A stretch of 64,000 bases of DNA from Rhodoferax ferrireducens (GTDB taxonomy: Bacteria > Pseudomonadota > Gammaproteobacteria > Burkholderiales > Burkholderiaceae_C): contig NZ_QEII01000259.1 in assembly GCF_003347515.1 (NCBI RefSeq), positions 1 to 64,000 on the forward strand, read 5' to 3'. The notes beneath the pieces are model-generated. The model did not search any database. It was not told the origin of the DNA and saw only the letters and a list, made by a program, of their open reading frames with translations. Positions 44,852 through 53,383 of the stretch are shown here, one piece after another. Each line of letters begins with the position of its first letter. Within the stretch, counting starts at the first letter, position 1. The translations under genes and the position numbers were made by a program.

Positions 44852-46546
44852 TTACATGCCGGCGTAATTCGGTCCACCCCCGCCCTCAGGGGTTACCCAG
44901 ACGATGTTCTGGGTCGGGTCCTTGATGTCGCAGGTCTTGCAGTGCACACAGTTCTGCGCGTTGATCTGCAGGCGGTCGCTGTTGTCCTCGTTCTTGACAA
45001 ACTCATAAACCCCGGCCGGGCAGTAACGGGCTTCCGGGCCGGCGTACTTGGCCAGATTGATGAGCACCGGTACGGCAGCGTCCTTCAAGGTCAAATGCGC
45101 GGGCTGCTGCTCTTCATGGTTGGTGTTGCTGATGAACACGCTGCTCAAACGGTCAAAGGTCAGCTTGCCGTCCGGCTTGGGGTAGGTGATGGGTTGGCAC
45201 TCGGCGGCCGGCTTCAGGTAGGCGTGGTCGGGCTTGTCGCGTCGCAGCGTCCAGGGCACGTTGCCTTTCAGCAGATACTGTTCCACGCCGGTCATCAAGG
45301 TGCCCACGGTCAGGCCTTTCTTGAACCAGGCCTTGAAGTTGCGCGACTTGTTGAGCTCGGTATAGAGCCAGCTTTTCTCGAAGGCGGCCGGGTAGGCGCT
45401 CAGTTCGTCATGCTGGCGCCCGCCGGTGACGGCGTCATAGGCGGCTCCGGCCGCCAGCATGCCGGTCTTGATGGCGGCGTGGCTGCCCTTGATACGGCTC
45501 ACGTTCAGGTAACCGGCGTCACAGCCGACCAGGGCGCCACCGGGGAACACGGTTTTTGGCAGGGACAGCAGGCCGCCGGCGGTGATGGCGCGGGCGCCGT
45601 AGCCCAGGCGTTTGGCGGGTTTGAGACCCTGCTCCTGGCCTTCAAAGTAATAACGGATATTGGGATGGGTTTTCCAGCGCTGGAACTCTTCAAACGGGCT
45701 AAGATAAGGGTTGGCATAGTCGAGCCCGGTGATGAAGCCCAGGGCGACCTTGTTGTCTTCCATGTGGTACAGGAACGAGCCGCCATAGGTGCTGCTGTCC
45801 ATCGGCCAGCCGGCGGTGTGCATGACAAAACCGGGCTGATGGCGGGCCGGGTCGATCTCCCACAGCTCCTTGATGCCCAGGCCATAGGTTTGCGGGTCGC
45901 AACCCTCGTCGAGTTTGTACTTGGCAATGATTTGCTTGCCCAGATGGCCACGCGCGCCTTCGGCAAAAATGGTGTATTTGCCGTGCAGCTCCATGCCGAT
46001 CTGGAAGTTTTCGCCCGGTTCGCCGTCCTTGCCGACACCCAGATTGCCGGTGGCGACGCCCTTGACAGAACCGTCTTCGTTGTAGAGCACTTCGGCAGCG
46101 GCGAAGCCGGGGAATATTTCCACCCCCAGGTTTTCCGCCTGCTGCGCCATCCAGCGCGTCACCGCGCCCAGGCTGACGATGTAGTTGCCGTGGTTGTGAA
46201 AGCATTCGGGCAGAAAAAACTTGGGTGTGCGAAAGCCGGTGTTTTCACCCAGAAATACCATGGCGTCGTCGGTTACCGGCTGGTTCAGCGGCGCACCCAT
46301 GGCTTTCCAGTCGGGAAACAGCTCGTTCATGGCGATCGGATCCATGATGGCGCCCGAGAGAATGTGGGCGCCGGGCTCGGAGCCTTTCTCCAGCACCACG
46401 ACCGAGACATCCTTGCCTTTTTCAACGGCCAATTGTTTCAGGCGGATGGCGGTGGCCAAGCCGCCGGGGCCGCCACCGACGACGACCACGTCGTATTCCA
46501 TCGCTTCACGGGGGCCGAACTGGGCCAAGATTTCCTGGTTGGTCAT
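44852..46546 (-). CDS. Electron-transfer flavoprotein:ubiquinone oxidoreductase
   Basis: A 564-residue inner-membrane-associated flavoprotein that carries electrons from ETF to ubiquinone, linking beta-oxidation and amino-acid breakdown to respiration. The FAD site is DVVVVGGGPGGLATAIRLKQ, followed by GSEPGAHILSGAIMDP. The C-terminal 4Fe-4S cluster uses Cys in RYCPAGVYEF and NCVHCKTCDIKDPTQNI. Length is typical. It lies just upstream of the glycine riboswitch on the same strand. The 3' end is 62 nt from the first aptamer; whether it reads through is not visible. Confidence 0.97.
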   Translation of the reverse strand: MTNQEILAQFGPREAMEYDVVVVGGGPGGLATAIRLKQLAVEKGKDVSVVVLEKGSEPGAHILSGAIMDPIAMNELFPDWKAMGAPLNQPVTDDAMVFLGENTGFRTPKFFLPECFHNHGNYIVSLGAVTRWMAQQAENLGVEIFPGFAAAEVLYNEDGSVKGVATGNLGVGKDGEPGENFQIGMELHGKYTIFAEGARGHLGKQIIAKYKLDEGCDPQTYGLGIKELWEIDPARHQPGFVMHTAGWPMDSSTYGGSFLYHMEDNKVALGFITGLDYANPYLSPFEEFQRWKTHPNIRYYFEGQEQGLKPAKRLGYGARAITAGGLLSLPKTVFPGGALVGCDAGYLNVSRIKGSHAAIKTGMLAAGAAYDAVTGGRQHDELSAYPAAFEKSWLYTELNKSRNFKAWFKKGLTVGTLMTGVEQYLLKGNVPWTLRRDKPDHAYLKPAAECQPITYPKPDGKLTFDRLSSVFISNTNHEEQQPAHLTLKDAAVPVLINLAKYAGPEARYCPAGVYEFVKNEDNSDRLQINAQNCVHCKTCDIKDPTQNIVWVTPEGGGGPNYAGM

Positions 46547-46696
46547 GGTGTGTCTCGTTTGAGGGGTGTCACTTGATAATGGAGTTGTGGCCGGTATTCA
46601 AACCATGACCAGGGGCTGTCAGCCGTGCGGCCGATTTTATTCGGTGAATTGGCACAATCAGACGGTCGTACTTCTTGTTTTGTGGAGACTCTCAAA

Positions 46697-47479
46697 ATGG
46701 CTTACAGCATTGATCTTTCCGGCCGGGTGGCTTTTGTTACCGGTGCGTCCAGCGGCTTGGGCGCCCAGTTTGCCAGAACCCTGTCGCGCGCGGGCGCCGC
46801 CGTGGTGCTGGCGAGTCGCCGGGTTGACAGGCTAAAGGACCTGCGCGCCCAGATTGAAGGCGAGGGCGGTGACGCCCATGTGATTGAGCTGGATGTAACC
46901 GACATCGATTCCATCAAGTCGGCGGTGGCGCACGCCGAAACCGAAGTCGGCTCGATCGACATTCTGGTCAACAACGCGGGCGTGGCCAGCACGCAGCGCA
47001 TCCAGGAAGTGTCGGAAGACAACTACGACTACATGTTCAACGCCAACGTCAAAGGCGCTTTTTTTGTCGCGCAGGAGGTTGGCAAGCGCATGCTGGCGCG
47101 GGCCAAAGGCGCTGCGCCCGGTAGCTATACCGGTGGGCGCATTGTCAACATTGCGTCTGTGGCAGGCTTGCGGGTGTTTTCCCGCAACGCGGTCTACGGC
47201 ATGAGCAAGGCAGCCGTCGTACATATGACCAAAGCCATGGCGCTGGAGTGGGGCAAGTACGGCATTAACGTCAATGCCATTTGCCCGGGCTATATCGATA
47301 CTGAAATCAACCACCACCACTGGCAGACCGGGCAGGGCCAGAAGCTGGTGCAGATGTTGCCGCGCAAACGGGTCGGCCAGCCCAAAGACCTGGATGCTGT
47401 GTTGATCATGCTGTGTGCCGACGAGAGCCACTTCATCAACGGGGCCGTGATTTCGGCCGACGATGGCTTTGGTGCCTGA
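46697..47479 (+). CDS. Short-chain dehydrogenase/reductase
   Basis: A 260-residue NAD(P)-dependent oxidoreductase. ATG 46697 has GGAG nine bases upstream; an earlier in-frame Met at 46625 overlaps the promoter region. Cofactor motif VTGASSGLGAQFA; the NNAG motif is ILVNNAGVAS; the catalytic Tyr and Lys are in VYGMSKAAVVHM near 168-172; the Ser is in VNIASVAGL. The basic SRRVDR after beta-2 suggests NADP(H). DAVLIMLCADESHFINGAV closes the classical fold. First of a run with EamA, ubiC and a thioesterase, 6 nt before the next gene. Confidence 0.92.
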   Translation: MAYSIDLSGRVAFVTGASSGLGAQFARTLSRAGAAVVLASRRVDRLKDLRAQIEGEGGDAHVIELDVTDIDSIKSAVAHAETEVGSIDILVNNAGVASTQRIQEVSEDNYDYMFNANVKGAFFVAQEVGKRMLARAKGAAPGSYTGGRIVNIASVAGLRVFSRNAVYGMSKAAVVHMTKAMALEWGKYGINVNAICPGYIDTEINHHHWQTGQGQKLVQMLPRKRVGQPKDLDAVLIMLCADESHFINGAVISADDGFGA

Positions 47480-47485
47480 GCGGGC

Positions 47486-48385
47486 ATGCTGACGGGAATC
47501 CTGGCCGGACTGGCCGCCGGCGCCCTGTGGGGACTGGTCTTTGTGGTGCCGCGCATGACACCCGGTCTGTCGTCGGTGGACCTGACCGCCGGCCGTTTTG
47601 TCAGCTACGGCGGCATGGCTGTGCTGGTGATGCTGTTCAGCTGGCGATCACACCGCTTGCCCACTGCCCGCCAAGCGCTGACGGCCCTGGGGCTGAGCCT
47701 GCTGGGCGCGACCGGCTACTACCTGCTGCTGGCCTTGGCGATTCAAAACGCCGGCACCGAGGTGCCCACGCTCATCATTGGCACCATTCCCATCTGGGTG
47801 ACCTTGCTGGGCAAGCCCATGGGCCTGAAATGGTCAGCGCTGTTGCCCGGGCTGGTGCTGACCAGTGCTGGTCTGCTGCTCATGATGAACGCCATGGAAT
47901 CGAAGCTGTTGGCGGTTGAAACCGGGGGTGCTCACTTCTGGTGGGGTGTGGCACTCGCGACGGCTGCCATGGTGTGCTGGACGGCATTCGCCATCCTCAA
48001 TGCGGCCTGGCTCAAGCGCCACCCCGAGGTGAGCGCCACCGAATGGTCGAACTGGATCGGCATTGCGACGGGCCTGGGCGCCGTAGCCCTCTGGCTGGTC
48101 GCGGGTTCGGAGTCAAAACAGCTTCTAGCCCTCGATAACATTGCGCTTCTAGCTATCATTTGTATAGTAACTGGCGTTGGCTCGGCGTGGGCCGCCAGCA
48201 TTTTATGGAACATCGCCAGCCAACGCCTGAGCGGCAGCCTGTGTGGCCAGCTGATTGTGAGTGAGACCTTGTTTGCCTTGCTGTACTCCTTCGTGTGGGA
48301 CCAGGCCTGGCCCGGTGCGCTCCAGCTGCTCGCCGCCGGGCTGTTCACGCTGGGCATTCTGGCGTCCATCCGGGCGCATCGCTGA
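47486..48385 (+). CDS. EamA/DMT-family transporter
   Basis: A 299-residue ten-helix permease of the drug/metabolite transporter superfamily. GILAGLAAGALWGLVFVVPRM is the first helix of the first EamA repeat, and LATAAMVCWTAFAILNAAWL starts the second. The conserved late block SAWAASILWNIASQRLSGSL and LIVSETLFALLYSFVWD is typical. A repeat copy lies in frame and encodes the eighth helix region (LLALDNIALLAIICIVTG). Its stop overlaps the ubiC start (TGATG). Substrate unknown, probably efflux of a small metabolite. Confidence 0.9.
   Translation: MLTGILAGLAAGALWGLVFVVPRMTPGLSSVDLTAGRFVSYGGMAVLVMLFSWRSHRLPTARQALTALGLSLLGATGYYLLLALAIQNAGTEVPTLIIGTIPIWVTLLGKPMGLKWSALLPGLVLTSAGLLLMMNAMESKLLAVETGGAHFWWGVALATAAMVCWTAFAILNAAWLKRHPEVSATEWSNWIGIATGLGAVALWLVAGSESKQLLALDNIALLAIICIVTGVGSAWAASILWNIASQRLSGSLCGQLIVSETLFALLYSFVWDQAWPGALQLLAAGLFTLGILASIRAHR
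48116..48170 (+). repeat. Interspersed repeat, copy F, inside the EamA gene (sense)
   Basis: Reads CAGCTTCTAGCCCTCGAT, ACATTGCGC, TTCTAGCTATCATTTGTATAG. Arms CTAT and ATAG. In frame it encodes a hydrophobic stretch that works as a membrane helix. Confidence 0.8.
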
Positions 48386-48975
48386 TGCGGTGGACGACGC
48401 GAAACATGTACCGCGGCGATGTGCGGCGCTGGCTGGGCGCTTCCGGCTCGCTGAGTGCGCGGCTGGCCGGCGCGGGGCAGAAATTCAGTGTTCAGGTGCT
48501 GGCCCAAGGGCGGCAAAGACTGCATCCGGAAGAGGCCCGGGCCCTGGGCTTGCCCGGAGGTCAGTCCGGCTATGTGCGCGAGGTGTTGCTGCGGGTGGAC
48601 GGTATTGCCGTGGTGTTCGCCCGCAGCGTGACGGCGCATGCCCACTCGTTGGGGCCGTGGCGCTCGATCCGGGGCCTGGGCACGCGGCCACTGGCCGATG
48701 TGCTGTTCAAGCGCATGGGGCTGGCACGCACACCTTTGGAGTTTTGCAAATTGAAGCCTGCCAGCCGTGTGCGACGCCATGCAGCACGGGCGTGGCAACA
48801 AGCGACCGGCGAGGTCGTGGCGGCAAGGTCTTTGCCGGCGCGTCGATCGGTGTTCACGCGGCGCGGTGCGCCTTTGCTGGTGATGGAAGTGTTTGCGGAC
48901 GGGCGCCTGCCCTGGTGCTGGCCCGCAGGCCACCAAGCTGACTGGACCCTCCCTGTTTTCAAGGAAAAAGAATGA
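48385..48975 (+). CDS. ubiC: Chorismate--pyruvate lyase
   Basis: A 196-residue enzyme that cleaves chorismate to 4-hydroxybenzoate and pyruvate, the first committed step of ubiquinone synthesis. ATG 48385 overlaps the previous stop by one base; longer frames upstream lie in the transporter gene. It shows REVLLRVDGIAVVFARSV, GPWRSIRGLGTRPLADVLF and the late FTRRGAPLLVMEVFADGRLPW, matching UbiC. Its end overlaps the thioesterase start (ATGA). The pairing with an SDR and a transporter does not point to ubiquinone as such. Confidence 0.85.
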   Translation: MRWTTRNMYRGDVRRWLGASGSLSARLAGAGQKFSVQVLAQGRQRLHPEEARALGLPGGQSGYVREVLLRVDGIAVVFARSVTAHAHSLGPWRSIRGLGTRPLADVLFKRMGLARTPLEFCKLKPASRVRRHAARAWQQATGEVVAARSLPARRSVFTRRGAPLLVMEVFADGRLPWCWPAGHQADWTLPVFKEKE

Positions 48976-49391
48976 AGATCGAGATTCCCGAGAAGAAAAA
49001 ACTGGTCTACCAGATGGCTATCCCCATTCGCTGGGGCGACATGGACGCCATGAACCACGTCAACAACACCGTTTATTTCCGCTATCTGGAGAGCTGCCGC
49101 ATTGACTGGATGCACTCCATCGGTTGTCTGCCCGACCCCCAGGGTGAGGGTCCGGTGATCGTCAATGCGTTTTGCAACTTCTACAAACAGCTCGAATATC
49201 CCGGCGACGTGCTGGTGAAGATGTATGTCAGCGACCCCGGCCGCACCACCTTCGAGAGCTGGGGCACGATGGAGCGGGCCGACCAGCCGGGCGTGGTCTA
49301 CGCCGCCGGCGGCGCCACCACCATCTGGGTCGATTTTCCGAAGCAGAAGGCGACGACGCTACCCGACTGGATGCGGGAACTGGTGAGCTGA
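48972..49391 (+). CDS. Hotdog-fold acyl-CoA thioesterase (4HBT family)
   Basis: A 139-residue hotdog-fold enzyme. The signature IRWGDMDAMNHVNNTVYFRY carries the catalytic Asp (candidate Asp23 or Asp25) and the conserved HVNN. FYKQLEYPGDVLVKMYVSD and VVYAAGGATTIWVDFPKQK complete the sheet. AAGGAAAAAG precedes the ATG, which overlaps the ubiC stop by four bases. It hydrolyses an acyl-CoA of unknown chain, and its coupling to ubiC recalls 4-hydroxybenzoyl-CoA chemistry only by name. Confidence 0.9.
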   Translation: MKIEIPEKKKLVYQMAIPIRWGDMDAMNHVNNTVYFRYLESCRIDWMHSIGCLPDPQGEGPVIVNAFCNFYKQLEYPGDVLVKMYVSDPGRTTFESWGTMERADQPGVVYAAGGATTIWVDFPKQKATTLPDWMRELVS

Positions 49392-49410
49392 CGGTACCGG
49401 CGTTGCGCCC

Positions 49411-50403
49411 TTATTCGAGCTTGATCCCCTTCTTGGCGATCAGGTCGCCATAGATGGCGGTGTCGCTCTTGATGCGTTGCGCCAGGGCGGCGGGAGAGCT
49501 GTCGTCAACCTTCCAGCCCTGCAAGAACAGCTTTTGCCGGATCTCGCGCGAGCCGAGGATCTTGCCCAGCTCGCTGCTCAGGCGCGCCTGGTGGGCGGCC
49601 GGCATTTTGGCCGGCGCCATGAAGGCGTTCCACACTTCGATGTTGACGCCGCTGGCGCCGATCTCCTGCATCGAGGGCAGGTCGGGCGCCAGCGGACTGC
49701 GCTTGGCCGAGGTCACTGCCACGGCCGTCAGTTTGCCGGCCTGCACCAGCGGCGCGACGGTCACGGCCGGCAGCAAGGTCATATGGACCTGGCCGCCCAT
49801 CATGGCGTTGAGGATGGGCGGCCCCCCGTTGAAGGGCACATGCAGCGGCTTGATGCCCAGCTGCTCCTTGACCAGTTCCATGCCCAGATGGCCACCCGAG
49901 CCGGCACCGACCGAGCCGTAGGCGAGCGTGTCACCGCTGGCACGCGTCTGTTTGATGTAGTCGCTGACCGAGCCCGTGACCGCCGACTTGGGTGCCACCC
50001 AGACCAGCGGCGCGGTGCCGATGAGGGCGATCGGCGCCAAATCCTTCAGCGGGTCGTAGGGCAGTTTGGCGTAAAGGAATTTGGAGCTGGTCAGCGGGCC
50101 ATTGCCGATGACGCCGATGGTGTGGCCATCGTCGGCCTTGGCCGTGATGTCGGCGCCAATGTTGCCGCTGGCGCCGGGTTTGTTGTCCACCACGACCGGC
50201 TGGCCCAGTGCCCGGGCCAGGGGCTCGGCCAGCAGGCGCGCCTGGACGTCGGGCGACGAGCCGGCCGGGTAGCCGACCACGATGCGCAGCGCCTTGCTCG
50301 GCCACGGTGCCGGCGCCTGGGCGCTGGCCGCCAGTGGCAGCAGGGCGAGGCTGAGGGTGCTCAGCGTGGCGCGGGCGAGGAAGGAACGTTTGGTGGGGGT
50401 CAT
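49411..50403 (-). CDS. Bug-family (TctC) periplasmic solute-binding protein
   Basis: A 330-residue exported receptor. The signal peptide (SFLARATLSTLSLALLPLAA) ends near SAQA. The mature start WPSKALRIVVGYPAGSSPDV is the Bug hallmark, then PVVVDNKPGASGNIGADITA and YGSVGAGSGGHLGMELVKEQ. Bug proteins bind carboxylates for TctAB-type carriers, though in Burkholderiales most are orphan. The start overlaps the EthD-like gene by four bases, so it is the third gene of the ADH operon. Confidence 0.95.
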   Translation of the reverse strand: MTPTKRSFLARATLSTLSLALLPLAASAQAPAPWPSKALRIVVGYPAGSSPDVQARLLAEPLARALGQPVVVDNKPGASGNIGADITAKADDGHTIGVIGNGPLTSSKFLYAKLPYDPLKDLAPIALIGTAPLVWVAPKSAVTGSVSDYIKQTRASGDTLAYGSVGAGSGGHLGMELVKEQLGIKPLHVPFNGGPPILNAMMGGQVHMTLLPAVTVAPLVQAGKLTAVAVTSAKRSPLAPDLPSMQEIGASGVNIEVWNAFMAPAKMPAAHQARLSSELGKILGSREIRQKLFLQGWKVDDSSPAALAQRIKSDTAIYGDLIAKKGIKLE

Positions 50404-51167
50404 GCGATGTCTCCGGTTTGGTATGTTTTAAATAGATCCAGGCGTGCAGGTTGGCGCGAGCTTAAGGGGTGGCTCAGTTCGTCCTGGCGGACCTGACTCA
50501 GCAGTTCGAAAAACACCGGGCTTGAGACCGCCGTGGCCACCGGTGCCAGCGCCTGCACCAGCGCCTGCGTGTGACGGCGCAGGGCGTCGCGGTCCAGGCC
50601 CTGCAGCATCAGGACAAAGTCGCGCGTCGGGCGTTCGGACGTGCTGGTGGGCAGGGCGGCCGTGGTGTGGTTGGCAATCGGAAAATCTTCCAAGACTTCG
50701 GCCGTTCCCCAGTGGCCGCAGAGGATGGCCGCCTGATGTACCAGGCGCGCGATCCGGGCGTCGGCCTGGGTCGCAAAACGGGTCGCGTCGCCGCGCAAGT
50801 GCACGGTGGCCAACTGGCTGGCCGTGGACTGGCCGCAGGCGCCGGACAGGGTGCAGGGCAGGCGCACGAACTCGCGCAGCTCCGGGCGCATGCGCGCCGA
50901 CCAGGGCGTGGGATGGGCCACCACTTCACGGTACTGCGCCGTGTTCAGGGCCTGCAGAGAACTCAGCCAGTAGCAGGTGAAGTAGCGCGGCGGTTGCCCG
51001 GCCGGGTCCGCGTGCGTGCGGTAGCGCCGCGCTTCGATGAAGCCCGGCAGGCCCACGCGCTCAGGCACATGCTCGACGCTGTGCCAAGTCTCGTACTCCG
51101 GCTGCAGCGGCGCACTGCTGATGCTGTTCCACAAGACCAGAAAGGCCTGGGCGGTGGGGCGTGTCAT
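50400..51167 (-). CDS. EthD-like / dimeric alpha-beta barrel protein
   Basis: A 255-residue protein. The first half, FLVLWNSISSAPLQPEYETW then HSVEHVPERVGLPGFIEARRY, resembles EthD-type ferredoxin-like barrels in which the E-x-x-x-H-x-x-H-V-P-E motif is typical. The second half (RDFVLMLQGLDRDALRRHTQ, SSPVFFELLSQV) looks like a second copy of the fold. It overlaps both neighbours by four bases. Its role may be isomerisation or decarboxylation of the alcohol dehydrogenase product; inference only. Confidence 0.7.
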   Translation of the reverse strand: MTRPTAQAFLVLWNSISSAPLQPEYETWHSVEHVPERVGLPGFIEARRYRTHADPAGQPPRYFTCYWLSSLQALNTAQYREVVAHPTPWSARMRPELREFVRLPCTLSGACGQSTASQLATVHLRGDATRFATQADARIARLVHQAAILCGHWGTAEVLEDFPIANHTTAALPTSTSERPTRDFVLMLQGLDRDALRRHTQALVQALAPVATAVSSPVFFELLSQVRQDELSHPLSSRQPARLDLFKTYQTGDIA

Positions 51168-52216
51168 GGGGTAGTTTCAGGTTCGGCTTGCACCATGACC
51201 TTGGTCGCCACCTTGCTGCGCGCCAGCGCGAAGCCTTCGTAGGCTCGGGCCAGCGGCACCCGGTGCGTGATCATGTGGCGCAGGGTTTCCTGATGGCTGC
51301 GCATGAATTCCACCACCTCCGGCCAGGCGCGCTCCGGGGCGCGGTAGGAGCCGCGGATCTGCTGGTGCTGGCGCACCAACGCGGTCAGGTCAATGGCCAC
51401 CGGTGCGGCATGGATGCCGGTGATCACCAGAATGCCGTGTGTCTTGAGGGCGCGCAGCGCCGGCTCGATGACGGCGGCCGCGCCCGTGGCCTCGATCACC
51501 ACATCGAACTTGCCGCTCTGCAGATAGGGTGCCAGGCCGGCTTCCATGCCGGTGGCGGCGAAGTCAATCAGCTCCTTGAAACCCATCTTGCGCAACACCT
51601 CGAAGCGCGCCGCGTCGCCATGGCCCGCCACCACCACCTGGCGCGCACCGGCGGCGCGGGCGAAGATGGCAATGCCCTGGCCGATGTTGCCGGGGCCCAG
51701 CACCAGCACGCGGTCACCCTGCTGCACGTTGCCGGTGCGCACCGCCTCGTGGCTCACGGTCAGGGGTTCGGTCAGGGCCGCCACCTCGGCGTCCACACCG
51801 GCGGGAATGGGCACGCAGTTGCGCGCCGGCACCAGCACCCAGGGTGCAAAGCCGCCGTCGCGCGTCACGCCAATGCCGCGCCGCGTGACGCAGGCATCGG
51901 CTTGTCCGGCCCGGCAGGCCTCGCACTGGCCGCAGACCACCGAGGGCCGCACGGCGACCAGCTGCTGCACGGTCAGCCCGGCCACGCCCTCGCCCAGCGC
52001 GGCGATCTCGCCGCTGAACTCGTGGCCGACGGTGACCGGCAGCGCGGCCGTGACAAAGTGGTAGCTGGCGGTCCATTCGTCGATGTGCAGGTCGGTGCCG
52101 CAGACGCCGGTGGATTTGACCTTTAGCAGCACCTCGCCCGGGCCGGGGGCACAGGGAGTGGCGACGTCCTGGAGGTCGAGGCCGCGGCCGGGGTGGAGCT
52201 TGCGAAGAGATTGCAT
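51164..52216 (-). CDS. Zinc-dependent alcohol dehydrogenase (MDR)
   Basis: A 350-residue medium-chain dehydrogenase. The ATG at 52214-52216 gives the family length; longer frames run through the divergent promoter and the LysR gene. Zinc ligands: GVCGTDLHIDEW, GHEFSGE, and the four-Cys structural site CGQCEACRAGQADAC. The NAD site is VLVLGPGNIGQGIAIFARAA. Closest to threonine/sorbitol dehydrogenases rather than ethanol dehydrogenases. First gene of a three-gene set with four-base overlaps, divergent from a LysR regulator that probably controls it. Confidence 0.9.
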   Translation of the reverse strand: MQSLRKLHPGRGLDLQDVATPCAPGPGEVLLKVKSTGVCGTDLHIDEWTASYHFVTAALPVTVGHEFSGEIAALGEGVAGLTVQQLVAVRPSVVCGQCEACRAGQADACVTRRGIGVTRDGGFAPWVLVPARNCVPIPAGVDAEVAALTEPLTVSHEAVRTGNVQQGDRVLVLGPGNIGQGIAIFARAAGARQVVVAGHGDAARFEVLRKMGFKELIDFAATGMEAGLAPYLQSGKFDVVIEATGAAAVIEPALRALKTHGILVITGIHAAPVAIDLTALVRQHQQIRGSYRAPERAWPEVVEFMRSHQETLRHMITHRVPLARAYEGFALARSKVATKVMVQAEPETTP

Positions 52217-52297
52217 GGTGGGCGCATCGGGGTGAGTGGAGCCTGCAGTGTCGGCGCCCGAGACGCATACGTCAAAGACTGTATTGGTATCTAAAAT

Positions 52298-52312
52298 ATA
52301 TTTATAAAATAT
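52298..52312. promoter_or_regulatory. Candidate LysR operator (T-N11-A palindrome)
   Basis: ATATTT-ATA-AAATAT is a perfect 15-bp inverted repeat and contains a T-N11-A arrangement, the classical LysR half-site rule. It lies 28 nt before the lysR start and 82 nt from the divergent dehydrogenase start, in an AT-rich patch within high-GC sequence. Confidence 0.6.
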
Positions 52313-52339
52313 GGCAGATGGCTTGAACAAGGACTGTCC

Positions 52340-53308
52340 ATGGAACTGCGGCATTTGCGATATTTCGTTGGCGTGGCCGAGTTCGGCAGCGTCAGCCGGG
52401 CGGCCGAAAAATTGTTCATCGCGCAACCGGCGCTGTCGGCCCAGATCCGCCAGCTCGAAGAAGAGGTGGGCGCCAGCCTGTTCGTGCGCCTGCCGCGTGG
52501 CGTGCGGCTGACGCAGGCCGGTGAGTCCTTCCTGGAAGACGCCCGCGCGATCCTGGCGCGCGCCCAGCAGGCCACGGTGCGTGCGCGTGAGCGCCAATCC
52601 GGCCAGCGTGCCACCTTGCGCCTGGGGCTGGTGCCGTCCACCACGCACTCGGTGTTGCCGGGTTTGCTCCAGCGCCTGCGGGACTCCGGCCTGAGCGCCC
52701 GTATTGAAGCGCGCGAGATGATCACCTCGCGCCAGCTGCAGGCTTTGCGCAATGACGAGATTGATCTGGGCTTCGCGCGCCCGGGCGAGGGCAGCACACC
52801 GGCGGAAACCGTCGCCGCCATTGACGACCCCTACTGCCTGGCCCTGCCGGCGGGCAACCCGCTGGCTGCGGCCAAGGGGCCGCTGGCGCTGAAGCTGGCC
52901 GCGCACGAACACTTTGTGAGTTTTTCGCGCTACCAGGAGGCCGACTACTTTGACCGCACCGCCGCGCTGTGCCAGGAAGCTGGTTTCACGCCCGACATTC
53001 GCCATGAAGCCGGCCAGTTTGTGAACGTGCTGGCCCTGGTCGCCTGTGGTCTCGGGGTGGCCATCGTGCCGGCCTCGTTTGCCACCCTGCCATTTGGCCC
53101 GGTGGTGTTCCGGCGACTCGGCGCGTCGCGCTTCAAGAGCCAGCTGGTCATCCTGCGCGCCCAGCGGCAGGTGCCGGACGACTGGTCCTTGCAGGTCAGC
53201 AGCCTGGCGGTGGCCGAACTCACGGGTCTGGCGGATCGGCTGGCGGCGGGACTCGATGGCAGCGAAGCCGGTGTTTTTGGCCAGTTTAATGGTGTTTTAG
53301 GCCTCTAG
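52340..53308 (+). CDS. LysR-family transcriptional regulator
   Basis: A 322-residue regulator with AGGA six bases before the ATG. The winged HTH is MELRHLRYFVGVAEFGSVS, RAAEKLFIAQPALSAQIRQL, EEEVGASLFVRLPRGVRLTQ. The effector domain follows from residue 90 (TLRLGLVPSTTHSVLPGLLQ). It faces the dehydrogenase operon across 123 nt. The last codons and the stop lie inside a repeat copy, so the repeat defines its C-terminus. Inducer unknown. Confidence 0.95.
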   Translation: MELRHLRYFVGVAEFGSVSRAAEKLFIAQPALSAQIRQLEEEVGASLFVRLPRGVRLTQAGESFLEDARAILARAQQATVRARERQSGQRATLRLGLVPSTTHSVLPGLLQRLRDSGLSARIEAREMITSRQLQALRNDEIDLGFARPGEGSTPAETVAAIDDPYCLALPAGNPLAAAKGPLALKLAAHEHFVSFSRYQEADYFDRTAALCQEAGFTPDIRHEAGQFVNVLALVACGLGVAIVPASFATLPFGPVVFRRLGASRFKSQLVILRAQRQVPDDWSLQVSSLAVAELTGLADRLAAGLDGSEAGVFGQFNGVLGL

Positions 53309-53353
53309 CCCTTATGGAATGAGCGTAAGTAGCTATTAAGGTAATAGCGAAAA
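53298..53353 (+). repeat. Interspersed repeat, copy D (supplies the LysR stop codon)
   Basis: Reads TTAGGCCTCTAGCCCTTAT, GGAATGAGCG, then GCTATT-5-AATAGC, GAAAA. The LysR stop TAG is the TAG of CTCTAGCCC. Six-pair hairpin arms. Confidence 0.85.
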
Positions 53354-53383
53354 TGTTGTCCGTTTCAGGTATCTCCCTCCGAT

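Noticed and set aside
44675-46576. 633-residue + strand open frame opposite the ETF-ubiquinone oxidoreductase gene
   Set aside because: Shadow of a well-conserved gene, and it also runs through the glycine riboswitch.
52217-53005. N-terminal extension of the alcohol dehydrogenase frame
   Set aside because: It runs antisense through the LysR gene and the divergent promoter; the family start is at 52216.
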